Assembly: GCA_034670025.1 (NCBI GenBank)
Contig: JAXMOE010000004.1
Span: 62,001-126,000, forward strand
Direction of reading: 5' to 3'
Source of the DNA: PGYR01 sp034670025
GTDB taxonomy: Bacteria; Bacteroidota; Ignavibacteria; Kapaibacteriales; UBA2268
DNA length: 64,000 bases
Shown: positions 45,746-54,304 of the stretch, in pieces
Position numbering within the stretch: the stretch's first letter is position 1
How the letters are laid out: every line of letters begins with the position of its first letter
The notes under the pieces: model-generated
Seen by the model: only the letters and a program-made list of their open reading frames with translations
Told to the model about the DNA's origin: nothing
The model's database searches: none
Position numbers and translations under genes: made by a program

Positions 45746-45841
45746 TTTCTTTCATTTCCATAGTCGGTTATATAATATAATTACATCCTAACAGTTATAT
45801 AACGCAATATAAAATTAAAAATTAGTGAATAATAATAATTC
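45746..45841. repeat. 96-bp direct repeat, copy 2 (upstream of lpdA)
   Basis: Second perfect copy of 43393-43488, 85 bp before the lpdA start. It contains a disconnected ligA start (CATTTCCAT on the minus strand) with no ligase behind it, so this copy is the duplicated one and ligA's own is 43393-43488. Confidence 0.95.
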
Positions 45842-45926
45842 CCAATTTTTGAGAATACTGTAAAAAAGAATTAAATTGCACTAAATAAAATTAAAATTTA
45901 TAATAGAAAATACATAGGTTAGGAAA

Positions 45927-47327
45927 ATGGCAAACAAATCATGTGATTTAGTAATTATCGGTTCGGGCCCTGGCGGTTACGTAGCAGCCAACAGAGCATC
46001 ACAATTAGGACTAAAAACTATATGTGTAGAAAAAGCAGAATTGGGTGGTGTGTGTTTGAATTGGGGTTGTATCCCATCAAAAGCATTGCTAAAATCAGCT
46101 GAATACTCTCACTTCTTGCAAAACGCTGAAGATTACGGATTCGAGATTGACTCTGTGAAGAAGAACTTCGGTAAAGTAATCGAAAGATCAAGAGGAGTAG
46201 CAAACCAGATGTCTGGTGGTGTTAAGTACCTATTCGGAAAATACAAAGTTGACAAAGTTGACGGCTTCGGTAGAATAGCTGCAAAAGGCAAAGTAGAAGT
46301 ATTAGACGAGAAGGGCAAAGTAAGAGACACAATCAACGCTAAGCACATAATCATTGCTACTGGTGCAAGACCAAGAGTAATGGACGGAATAGAAGTTGAC
46401 TACAAAAACATATTGACTTCCAAAGAAGCAATGTTACAAGACGAAGCACCAAAGGAGATGATTATTATGGGTGCTGGAGCTATTGGTGTTGAGTTCGGTT
46501 ATTTCTACAACGCATTCGGTACTAAAGTAACGATAGTAGAATATCAGGACAGAATATTGCCAATAGAAGACAAGGACATTTCGAAAGAATTGGCTCGTAA
46601 CTTCAAAAAATCGGGTATCAATTTGGTAACTTCTGCTAAAGTTCTATCTGCTAAGCCAACTAAGAAAGGCGTAGAAGTAGTAATAGAAAGAGATGGCAAG
46701 AAAGAAACATTAAAAGCTGACAAAGCAATCAACGCAATCGGTGTACAAGCCAACTTAGAAGACATTGGATTAGAGAAAGTAGGCGTAAAAGTAGAAAAAG
46801 GTGCAATAGTAATCGACGAGCTATGCCGCACAAATGTTGATGGCATCTATGCTATTGGCGACGTTGCTGGAGCTCCTTGGTTAGCACACAAAGCATCTGC
46901 TGAAGGTATTGCTTGTGTTGAAGCGATTGCTGGACACGGAGACAAGGGCATCAACTACGACACAATACCTGGTTGTACTTACTGTATTCCACAAGTTGCT
47001 TCTATCGGTTTAACTGAAGAAAAAGCGAAGGAAAAAGGCCACGAAATTAAAGTTGGTAAATTCCCATTCACTGCGAACGGAAAAGCACACGGTATTGGCA
47101 AAGCACAAGGATTTGTGAAGTTAGTATTCGATGCTAAATACGGTGAAGTATTGGGTGCTCACATGATAGGCCCAGACGTAACTGAATTAGTTGCAGAAAT
47201 TGGTTTAGCGATTGAACTCGGTGCTACTGCACAATCAATCTTCAAAACAATCCACGCTCACCCAACATTGAGCGAGTCCGTAATGGAAGCAGCTGCTGCT
47301 GCTTACGGCGAAGCAGTGAATATATAA
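45927..47327 (+). CDS. lpdA: Dihydrolipoyl dehydrogenase (E3)
   Basis: 466 residues. FAD-binding GSGPGGYVAA (12-21), the redox disulfide Cys43/Cys48 in GGVCLNWGCIPS, NAD-binding GAGAIGVEFG, the second FAD motif TNVDGIYAIGDV and the C-terminal HAHPTLSE with the catalytic His. Reoxidises dihydrolipoyl groups of 2-oxo-acid dehydrogenase or glycine-cleavage complexes. Stands alone, with a terminator behind. Confidence 0.97.
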   Translation: MANKSCDLVIIGSGPGGYVAANRASQLGLKTICVEKAELGGVCLNWGCIPSKALLKSAEYSHFLQNAEDYGFEIDSVKKNFGKVIERSRGVANQMSGGVKYLFGKYKVDKVDGFGRIAAKGKVEVLDEKGKVRDTINAKHIIIATGARPRVMDGIEVDYKNILTSKEAMLQDEAPKEMIIMGAGAIGVEFGYFYNAFGTKVTIVEYQDRILPIEDKDISKELARNFKKSGINLVTSAKVLSAKPTKKGVEVVIERDGKKETLKADKAINAIGVQANLEDIGLEKVGVKVEKGAIVIDELCRTNVDGIYAIGDVAGAPWLAHKASAEGIACVEAIAGHGDKGINYDTIPGCTYCIPQVASIGLTEEKAKEKGHEIKVGKFPFTANGKAHGIGKAQGFVKLVFDAKYGEVLGAHMIGPDVTELVAEIGLAIELGATAQSIFKTIHAHPTLSESVMEAAAAAYGEAVNI

Positions 47328-47356
47328 TTATTTTCCGCAATTCTTATGATTTTCAC

Positions 47357-47390
47357 AACCCTGCACCTTTTTGGTGTGGGGTTTTTTAAT
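47357..47390 (+). terminator. Rho-independent terminator of lpdA
   Basis: AACCCTGCACC and GGTGTGGGGTT form a stem round TTTTT, followed by a T run, about 30 bp after the lpdA stop. Confidence 0.88.
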
Positions 47391-47534
47391 TTAATTTACA
47401 CAACAACTAAAATATTAATAAAGTCTTTTTCGTTATGTATTTTGAAAATAGTACTATTCAATGTTTACATAGTCGGAACAAGCCGAATTAGACTATAAAT
47501 AGAAGTAGGTATAAAAATAATATGGTGTGATTTT

Positions 47535-48500
47535 ATGAAAAACTTCAATTTAAAGATTTTAGTGTTATTATTAGCTTTTGGGACTTTTATGGTTGGTTGT
47601 GATAGTGATGACGACGACGACAACCCAACAGGTCCAGACGGAAAATCTATTGCTAAATTAGCTTCTGAAACAGATAATCTTAGCATTTTGGTAGAAGCTT
47701 TGGAACTAACGGATTTGGATGGAACTTTAGATGCTGAAGGAACGTACACAGTATTTGCTCCAACTAACACTGCTTTTGAAGCATTATTAGCATCAAATGA
47801 TGATTGGGATTCACTTTCTGATATTCCAACAGAAACATTGAAAAATGTTCTTCTATTCCACTTATTAGGATCAAAAGTTGAATCAACTGACCTAACTGAC
47901 ACTTATGTTAACACATTAGCAACTGGGCCAAATGACGAGTTTTTGTCACTTCAGGTTCAAGTAGATGGTGGAGTAATGTTTAACGGTAACGCAAAGCCAA
48001 TAACTACTGATATCGAAGCTAACAATGGTGTTATTCACACTATTGATGCTGTTATGATGCCAAAAAATATAGTTGCTTTAGCTTTAAGTAATGATAATTT
48101 TTCAATATTAGTGTCAGCTTTAACTGATGGAAGACACACTACTGATTTTGTTGCAACGTTGAATGCAGCAGGACCTTACACAGTTTTCGCTCCTACTAAT
48201 GCCGCTTTTGAAGCTCTGTTAGCTACTAATGATGATTGGAATTCTCTAGGTGATATTCCAATTGAAACATTAGCTGCTGTATTAAGCTATCACGTTGTAG
48301 CTACTGCAAACGTTCAATCATCAGAACTAACTGATGGACAAACTATTAATTTATTTGGTGGTGGAACAGTAGAAGTAGATTTGGATAATGGTGCAGAGTT
48401 AATTACAACTTCTGGACAAACTGTAAAAGTTGTTATACCTGATGTTCAAGGTACTAATGGTGTTATTCACGCTATTGATAAAGTAATGCTACCTGCATAA
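47535..48500 (+). CDS. Lipoprotein with two fasciclin (FAS1) domains
   Basis: 321 residues. Lipoprotein signal ending MVGC (Cys at about residue 22) followed by an acidic linker SDDDDDNPTGPDG. Two FAS1 domains: about 40-178 and 180-320, each with the YTVFAPTNxAFEALL and NGVIHxIDxVMxP motifs. FAS1 domains mediate adhesion; the protein should be anchored in the outer or inner membrane. The two halves are clear internal duplicates. Confidence 0.93.
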   Translation: MKNFNLKILVLLLAFGTFMVGCDSDDDDDNPTGPDGKSIAKLASETDNLSILVEALELTDLDGTLDAEGTYTVFAPTNTAFEALLASNDDWDSLSDIPTETLKNVLLFHLLGSKVESTDLTDTYVNTLATGPNDEFLSLQVQVDGGVMFNGNAKPITTDIEANNGVIHTIDAVMMPKNIVALALSNDNFSILVSALTDGRHTTDFVATLNAAGPYTVFAPTNAAFEALLATNDDWNSLGDIPIETLAAVLSYHVVATANVQSSELTDGQTINLFGGGTVEVDLDNGAELITTSGQTVKVVIPDVQGTNGVIHAIDKVMLPA

Positions 48501-48519
48501 TTATCATAGAATATGAGAT

Positions 48520-48557
48520 TTACAAAAACCACTCTTTTTTTTAGGGTGGTTTTTTTT
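48520..48557 (+). terminator. Rho-independent terminator of the fasciclin gene
   Basis: AACCACTC ... GGGTGGTT stem with a long T run behind, 20 bp after the stop. Confidence 0.85.
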
Positions 48558-48559
48558 TG

Positions 48560-48918
48560 TGGGTGTAGGATGGTGATTTAACGCCAAGTCACTCTGAGGA
48601 TATGTAATATCCGAAGAGTCCATAATAAGCTATGCGTGACTGCCTTAGTCTTGTTTTTGTTAGCACATGGATTTTTGACTTTGTTCAGAATGACAGAGTT
48701 TTTATCGAAAACTTTGCTACTACTATTGGGCATTTCGACAGGCTCAATGACAAATCGTTACTCTGTAGCTTTCTCGTAGACGTGCTCAGCACGTCTCTAC
48801 ATGATGTAAATAATTACAACAAGGGAACTTGTTCCCTTGGCTTGGGGACTGTTGTTTCGAAAGAGAGATAGCCACGTCAACAATGCCCCGCATTGTCTCC
48901 TCGCTATGAAATAACAAA
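48560..48918. other. Palindrome-rich intergenic region
   Basis: About 360 bp with perfect palindromes AGACGTGC-TCA-GCACGTCT (48778-48796) and AAGGGAAC-TT-GTTCCCTT (48821-48838), and phrases such as TTTCGACAGGCTCAATGAC that recur between genes in many Bacteroidota genomes. A short open frame here (48632-48871) has no protein-like composition. Probably REP-like intergenic repeats. Confidence 0.55.
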
Positions 48919-49305
48919 TCAAACACCGTCGGCGGCTTGATTAATCCTATACAAAAAATTTCTAGCTATCATTTGTGAGCGAGCTATTGCCTCGTCGGCT
49001 CTTGGCCCTTCGAATAGCTCCAGCACAGTTTCGCCAAACAAACGCAACCACTCTGCGAATTGCGTGTCCCCCATTTCTGTTCGCTTACTAAGCATAATGT
49101 GCTTAATCATTGGGTTACCACGGAACTGATTTTCTCCAAACAGTATTCCTGCCCAAAAGTTATACATGTGTGGCAAGTGGGTGTCCCAATCAATACCAGC
49201 AACATCATTGAAAATAAATCCTAAAACTTCGCTTTCCTGTACTTTGCCGTAGAATGTATCCACCATCAACTTTATGTCTTCTTTGTCTCTTATATCGTGT
49301 TTCAT
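48919..49305 (-). CDS. Group III truncated haemoglobin-like protein
   Basis: 128 residues. Starts IRDKEDIKLMVDTFYGKVQE; contains HLPHMYNFWAGILFGENQFRGNPM and the helix with the likely proximal His (PMIKHIMLS), then FAEWLRLFGETV. This layout is typical of group III truncated globins, which bind oxygen or NO with an uncertain cell role. Single gene; the next gene upstream is 86 bp away. Confidence 0.88.
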   Translation of the reverse strand: MKHDIRDKEDIKLMVDTFYGKVQESEVLGFIFNDVAGIDWDTHLPHMYNFWAGILFGENQFRGNPMIKHIMLSKRTEMGDTQFAEWLRLFGETVLELFEGPRADEAIARSQMIARNFLYRINQAADGV

Positions 49306-49391
49306 AATTGGTTTTCTTAATAATTAAAACATTATGTATAACGGACTATTCTATCTTATATTTATACAAAAGTAATAATTTTTATACTTAT

Positions 49392-49826
49392 TTATACTTC
49401 GTGGATTATGTGCTTCACAACGCCCTGTATCTCGAACTTACAGTAGCCAGTGATTTCTATTGGTAGGTATTTTTGGTTAGCAGAAACGAGGTATATTTGT
49501 CCATTAACACGGTGCAGTTTCTTTACGGTCATCTCACCATCTAACGAAGCTACAACTATCTGACCATCTTTTGGTTCTGCCTTAGCATCTACTATCAGTA
49601 TATCGCCTTCGTGTATGTTCTCGTCTATCATACTGTCGCCAGTCACGCGAGCCAAATACACATCTTTCGACCCAGTCAGCAACATATTGCCGAGGTCTAT
49701 ACTACTTTCTACACTCTCAATCTTGCTCCCACGCTGTATTATAGCTGAGCGAAGAGGTGCCTCGAAAGTAAACCCATTTTTTGGGTTTCCATATTTTTCT
49801 GCTTTTAACTTATGCATTATTTTCAT
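49392..49826 (-). CDS. UmuD-like S24 protease with intact Ser-Lys dyad but no cleavage site
   Basis: 144 residues. RVTGDSMIDENIHEGDILIV carries the nucleophile Ser65 and MTVKKL the general base Lys102, 37 residues apart as in UmuD. The N-terminal arm (FEAPLRSAIIQRGSKIES) lacks the Ala-Gly or Cys-Gly pair where UmuD cleaves itself. No HTH domain, so not LexA. It follows, by 50 bp, a homologue with the opposite defect. No umuC nearby. May serve translesion synthesis or another SOS-type switch. Confidence 0.75.
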   Translation of the reverse strand: MKIMHKLKAEKYGNPKNGFTFEAPLRSAIIQRGSKIESVESSIDLGNMLLTGSKDVYLARVTGDSMIDENIHEGDILIVDAKAEPKDGQIVVASLDGEMTVKKLHRVNGQIYLVSANQKYLPIEITGYCKFEIQGVVKHIIHEV

Positions 49827-49876
49827 CTGTCTTGTCCTTGATTAACAAGACATAGTAATCAAAACCTGTGCCGATA

Positions 49877-50305
49877 TTACAGCGAATGAATAACTTTTGT
49901 AACAGTACCGAGTAACTGGAACTCAATCAGTGCCTTATCGTTGTCTAAAGATAAGAACTGCCCTGTGTGTGATTCCAAGAATCGCTCACCCTCTATTTCT
50001 CTGTAGAAACGAACAGCTAGTTCGTCGTTGACAGAAGCAATTACAAACTTGCCATCAGTTGGGTCAATTGAGGTGTCGATTATTAATATATCATTGTCCG
50101 ATATTCCGACTTCTTGTAGCATATCGCCCTTTACTTTCACGAAGAAAGTAGCAGCTGGACGCTCTACCAAAAAATCGTTCAAATCTACTTCCCTATCCAC
50201 GTCCCCTTCTACTGGAATAGGAATACCCGCAGCTACCGACATTGTAAAAAACGGTATCTTTCTGTCGGATTTTGGTAAAAACCCGATTATCTCAAAATTA
50301 CTCAT
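49877..50305 (-). CDS. UmuD-like protein with cleavage site but without catalytic Ser and Lys
   Basis: 142 residues closely patterned on UmuD: AAGIPIPVEG with the cleavage pair Ala26-Gly27, VDLNDFLVERPAATFFVKV and ISDNDILIID. Where UmuD has GDSM the sequence is GDM (60-62): the catalytic Ser codon is missing, and the Lys position is Arg99 (LAVRFY). It therefore cannot cut itself, but could be a substrate or partner for the intact homologue encoded just downstream in the same direction. Confidence 0.75.
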   Translation of the reverse strand: MSNFEIIGFLPKSDRKIPFFTMSVAAGIPIPVEGDVDREVDLNDFLVERPAATFFVKVKGDMLQEVGISDNDILIIDTSIDPTDGKFVIASVNDELAVRFYREIEGERFLESHTGQFLSLDNDKALIEFQLLGTVTKVIHSL

Positions 50306-50451
50306 CTTATTGATTACCTAAGAATTGTGGAAAACTTCCTTTATGCTAATTCTAATATATAATTTAATTATATATAATGCAAAAGAAATAAATGTTCATT
50401 GCTACTATTTGGGATGTCTTTAGCTAGAGTAGCCACATATATTCACTCCCT

Positions 50452-50601
50452 ATGGGTTACAGAAAGAAAGAAATCAGTCTTATTAGATATTACAATAATG
50501 ATAGAATATCATTAGTATTAAAAGGAATGAGTACTATTGAATATCGAACTCTTTAGTAAAAACTAATTTTTAAAAAAGTTCTAACTTTTGGGGTTGTTTC
50601 T
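50452..50601 (+). pseudogene. Remnant of an IS3-family insertion sequence (orfB end and terminal region)
   Basis: A frame ending at TAG 50554-50556 reads YRKKEISLIRYYNNDRISLV followed by LKGMSTIEYRTL, the standard end of IS3-family OrfB transposases (YYNxxRIxxxLKGxSPxEYR). It is followed by TTCTAACTTTTGGGGTTG, like the right terminal region of IS150-type elements. Nothing upstream of about 50450 continues the transposase, so only about 35 codons remain. Confidence 0.68.
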
Positions 50602-50610
50602 ATTTCTACA

Positions 50611-50940
50611 CTAAAACTTAACTGCGTAAAATTTTAGTGTATAGACTGCATTGTCATTCCATGTTTTAAAATACCAAGCGAAACTCTCTGGTTCATTTTC
50701 TTCAAATAGGTTATGGGGTTTTAATTCATAATCGAATTTTTGTGAGGAGTTGCCGCCTTCAGCTTTTATTTCTGCATAAACAACACCATCTTTTATAGTG
50801 AAGTGTGAACCATCTTCATATGTAAAATACATATCCCATTCTTTTGTTCCATGTTCATGTGCTTGACCTAAAGCAACATTGAACTCAAGTGGTTTAGAAA
50901 TTTTAGAAGCACCAACGAATTCAAAATATCTATTTGACAT
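50611..50940 (-). CDS. Unknown small soluble protein
   Basis: 109 residues: MSNRYFEFVGASKISKPLEF, then EWDMYFTYEDGSHFTIKDGV and FAWYFKTWNDNAVYTLKFYA. Probably a single mixed alpha/beta domain, with no signal or membrane segment. The layout resembles WGR-type domains (a YFEFVG opening and a small Trp-rich fold), but the WGR triplet itself is missing. Lies between the IS scrap and the AAA+ gene. Confidence 0.55.
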   Translation of the reverse strand: MSNRYFEFVGASKISKPLEFNVALGQAHEHGTKEWDMYFTYEDGSHFTIKDGVVYAEIKAEGGNSSQKFDYELKPHNLFEENEPESFAWYFKTWNDNAVYTLKFYAVKF

Positions 50941-51050
50941 CTTACAACTCCTTTTAGTTTATCATTAACTTTATGAAGTTTAATCTAATCAATTTTATTA
51001 AAAATTCAAACTTTAATAAAATAACATGAATTAATACAAACAAAAATTGT

Positions 51051-52175
51051 TTATATTTGTTTAGTCAGAAGCTCTTTTGATATTTTTTGTCTCACAATAT
51101 TCTCAACAAATCTAGCATTTTTAATATTTTTAGCTCTACCTTCAAAATAATTCTTAATGTCTTTTTTCTTAATTAGTACTTTTTCATTATCTTCTAATAG
51201 ATTAAATTCTATTTCGATTTGATTTTCAATTATTTTTTTTATTGATGTTAATGACAAGTCCTTAAATCCAATACAAACATCAATTCTCGAAAATATTGGG
51301 TCACCTAAATTGTTTCTAATTTCATTTAGATTTAAATAGTTTGAAGTGCATATTACTATTGGTTTACCTATTTCTACAGTGTAATTCTTATCCACAAATA
51401 CTCCTTCATCAAAAAGCTGATAAAAGGCACTGTGGAATAAGCTATTAGATTTATCAAACTCATCTAGTAAAATAACATTTGTTTCTCTATTTAATAATTC
51501 TTTCGCAAAACAATTTTCAGAATGATAGCCACCAAATAAATAGTTTAGAAACTCATTATTCTGAAACATTGAAAATTGTTTTCTGAATAATTCCCCACCT
51601 AACAATAATGACAAATACTTTGCAGTTTGAGTCTTTCCTACTCCTGATGAACCGTAAAACATTATAACTACTGGTTTATTAAATGAGTCTCTTAAAAGTG
51701 GATATATAGAGTACATAATATCCTCTCTTGCTTGCTCTTGCCCAATTATTTCTTTATTGTAATTTTTATCAAAATCTCTAAGAATACTTAAAGTTAGATT
51801 TTTATAAGAATATTGTTTTTCAATTAGATCTGAGTATAATGCTCGCATCTTATTTGAAATTACATCTGGCGGATTATGAAGTATCAGGTTATTAACTTTA
51901 TAATTTGATAGAAACCCTTCAAAATTTAATATAACATGCTCATTAACACTAGCATACTCGTCTGTATAAACAATAAGATTATCAATTTCTATCAACTCTT
52001 TATTAATATTTCTATCTTCATTGTTAACAATAACAAATTCTTTGCGTTTTGCTTCTGATTCTGAAACCACATTTGTTAGTTTTTTACTTTTAGAAATATT
52101 TACGTCCAACTCTTGTTCAATGTACTCTTCAAAGTATTTTTTTGGACCAAAATAAATAACAACCTTTTTATTCAC
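51051..52175 (-). CDS. AAA+ ATPase (Clp-like) paired with a DUF6414-like gene
   Basis: 374 residues. An N-terminal part of about 130 residues of unknown type, then an AAA+ module with Walker A GSSGVGKT (175-182), Walker B ILLDEFDK (235-242), sensor region PIVICTSNYLNLNEI and the arginine-finger-like PIFSRIDVCIGF, resembling the second ATPase domain of ClpA/ClpB. The start overlaps the end of the DUF6414-like gene by 8 bp, so the two form an operon, likely with one function. Possible defence module; unproven. Confidence 0.75.
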   Translation of the reverse strand: MNKKVVIYFGPKKYFEEYIEQELDVNISKSKKLTNVVSESEAKRKEFVIVNNEDRNINKELIEIDNLIVYTDEYASVNEHVILNFEGFLSNYKVNNLILHNPPDVISNKMRALYSDLIEKQYSYKNLTLSILRDFDKNYNKEIIGQEQAREDIMYSIYPLLRDSFNKPVVIMFYGSSGVGKTQTAKYLSLLLGGELFRKQFSMFQNNEFLNYLFGGYHSENCFAKELLNRETNVILLDEFDKSNSLFHSAFYQLFDEGVFVDKNYTVEIGKPIVICTSNYLNLNEIRNNLGDPIFSRIDVCIGFKDLSLTSIKKIIENQIEIEFNLLEDNEKVLIKKKDIKNYFEGRAKNIKNARFVENIVRQKISKELLTKQI

Positions 52176-52922
52176 TTTCTTTAAGCCCTGCTAAAATTAC
52201 ATCATAAAACGTTAATTGGTTACTATTATTATCATCCTGTTTCTCCAAATCACTAATTGTAGAAACTTCTTTTTCCTCTAACAAATTCAATTCTTTTTCA
52301 ATATTTAATTCTCTTTCGTGCATCTTACCTGCTCTAACACAATAAAATGTTAAGTCCATTTTAGTAAGATCTAGTAAATTATAATTATTTCTAAATGCAT
52401 TGTTATTAAATCTTAAAATTATTTTATCAGTTTCCTTAGTGGCTGTCAATTCTGAGTATCCTTTCAGAGTGGATAATGTTTGGTCAATTTTTGAATAGTC
52501 AACATTGAAATTCTCTATTTTGTGAATTTTATCTTTCATCAACTCTACTAATGGTGTATACATTTTTATATATGAAAGAGAATCTTTTGAAGCATGACAG
52601 GTATAGTTTTCTATTACGTAAATTTTAGTATCCTCCGTAGCCTTTTTAATAAAATCAGAAAGTAGTGAATTCATGATTGATGTTTTAATTATCTTTCTCC
52701 TATTTTTGATAAACTTCCATTTAAAGACACATCTGCGGTTAACTTAACAAATGGTTCAAGAAGTTTTGTTATCACGCCTGATTGAATGGAACCACCAACA
52801 GAGCTCCCAATTTCACCTTTATTAGAATTGCTCTCTTCTTGCTGTACTTCTACTATTCCTTCATTCTTCATTTCAAGATAATCCATTGCAGAATTTTCAT
52901 CAAAATATGCTATTTTCAACAT
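52168..52922 (-). pseudogene. DUF6414-like gene split by a frameshift
   Basis: First part 52922-52689 (77 residues): MLKIAYFDENSAMDYLEMKN ... SLNGSLSKIGER, then TAA. Second part, in another frame, can be read from about 52700 as KIIKTSIMNSLLSDFIKKAT and runs to 52168 (YTCHASKDSLSYIKMYTPLV ... LTFYDVILAGLKESE). Joined, the parts give the order I remember for DUF6414 proteins (YFDExSAxDY, KTxIxNxxLxDF, YxxKDSxxYxKMYTP), about 250 residues. A frameshift near 52690-52705 separates them. It is a mutation, a sequence error or, less likely, programmed. Confidence 0.65.
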
Positions 52923-53069
52923 TGATACTTTAACTCCTTTGTCTGTTCAATTATAATTGTTGAATTTAATATAAATTCTTTTAATCATTAGTAAAAGCAT
53001 AATATTTCGTTATATTTTTTTGAAACATCTCTAAATCCTATCTTCAAATTTATTTATCCTTTAACAAAA

Positions 53070-54302
53070 TCACCTCAGAACAGCTAAGCTCTTCTCTATC
53101 GCTCGGATAAAATAGTCTATTTCTTCTTTGGTGTTGTAGAATGAGAATGAAGCTCGGATAGTTCCTTGTATGTCGAAACGCTTCATAACTGGTTGGCAGC
53201 AGTGGTGTCCAGTGCGGACAGCAACGCCCATTTTATCCAAGAACATACCTAAATCGAAGTGAAATACACCATCGAAATTGAAAGGCAATATGCTCTTGCT
53301 TATCGCTGATTTGTTGTAACGAACCGAACCGTCTATGCCGTCAATCTTATCATTTGCATAAGCTAATAGCTCATCTTCATATCTATCGATATTATCTAAC
53401 CCAACGGAATTGATATAGTCAATAGAAGCACCTAAGCCAATTGCTCCAACTATGTTCGGAGTGCCTGCCTCGAACTTGTATGGCAGTTCATTGTAAGTAG
53501 TCTTCTCCAAAGTCACTTCGGCTATCATCTCTCCACCACCTTGGTAGGGTGGTAGCTCTTCTAATAACTCCTCTTTCCCATACAAAATACCAATGCCTAG
53601 TGGGCCGTAGAGTTTATGACCAGAAAAGCAGTAAAAATCGCAGTCTATATCTTGCACATCAACTGGAATATGCTGCACAGATTGCGCACCATCAATCATC
53701 ACTTTTGCACCAACGCTGTGGGCCTTTGCAATAATTTTTTTTACATCATTGAGTGTGCCGAGTGAATTAGATACGTGAACAAGACTTACAACTTTAGTCT
53801 TATCTGTGATTAATTCATCTAATTTGCTGTAATTCAAATCGGAAGTATCTGTAACTGGAATGTACTTTAGCTTAGCTCTACGCTCGTCAGCAATCATTTG
53901 CCATGGCACTATATTGCTGTGGTGTTCCATCTGGGTTATGAGTATCTCATCGCCTTCGTTGATGTACTTTTTGCCAATGGTGTAAGCAGCTAAATTAATA
54001 GAATCCGTTGTACCTTTGGTGAATACAATCTCATTGGTCGATTTTGCATTCATGAATTGGCGGACAGTTTCCCTCGCTCCTTCATACTCTTCAGTAGCCA
54101 ATTGGCTTAGTGTGTGGACACCACGGTGTACATTAGAGTTTAGCTTTGTGTAGTATTCTTGAACCTTATCCAACATCTGCTGCGGCTTCTGAGTAGTTGC
54201 ACCATTGTCAAGATAAATAAGATTATTCCCATTCACTTTCTCGTTCAGAATGGGAAAATCTTTTCTAATCTTTTTGACATCAAATGTTTTCAATGTTTCC
54301 AA
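53070..54302 (-). CDS. sufS: Cysteine desulfurase SufS
   Basis: 410 residues. PLP-binding Lys230 in SGHKLYGP, the ATTQKP opening, MEHHSNIVPWQ, and the active-site loop RTGHHCCQPV with the persulfide Cys. Takes sulfur from cysteine for Fe-S cluster assembly. Last gene of Rrf2-sufB-sufC-sufD-sufS, 2 bp behind sufD. No sufE or sufU is visible in the window. Confidence 0.96.
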   Translation of the reverse strand: METLKTFDVKKIRKDFPILNEKVNGNNLIYLDNGATTQKPQQMLDKVQEYYTKLNSNVHRGVHTLSQLATEEYEGARETVRQFMNAKSTNEIVFTKGTTDSINLAAYTIGKKYINEGDEILITQMEHHSNIVPWQMIADERRAKLKYIPVTDTSDLNYSKLDELITDKTKVVSLVHVSNSLGTLNDVKKIIAKAHSVGAKVMIDGAQSVQHIPVDVQDIDCDFYCFSGHKLYGPLGIGILYGKEELLEELPPYQGGGEMIAEVTLEKTTYNELPYKFEAGTPNIVGAIGLGASIDYINSVGLDNIDRYEDELLAYANDKIDGIDGSVRYNKSAISKSILPFNFDGVFHFDLGMFLDKMGVAVRTGHHCCQPVMKRFDIQGTIRASFSFYNTKEEIDYFIRAIEKSLAVLR

Positions 54303-54304
54303 TA

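Larger units (their letters stand above)
43393..45841. mobile_element. 2.35-kb two-gene insertion between ligA and lpdA
   Basis: A 2353-bp unit (repeat period) inserted upstream of ligA with a perfect 96-bp repeat at both ends. It carries two divergent genes, an Abi-like membrane protein and a Schlafen/AlbA_2 protein, and no transposase or integrase. The cargo is strongly AT-rich compared with ligA and lpdA on each side. Confidence 0.75.

Noticed and set aside
47465..47902. 145-codon minus-strand frame across the fasciclin gene
   Set aside because: Ser-rich antisense shadow of the first FAS1 domain.
48632..48871. 79-codon plus-strand open frame
   Set aside because: Lies wholly in palindromic intergenic repeats, with composition unlike a protein and no ribosome site.
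52689..52705. Programmed frameshift in the DUF6414-like gene
   Set aside because: No standard slippery heptamer or clear downstream stimulator is visible, so mutation or error is preferred.
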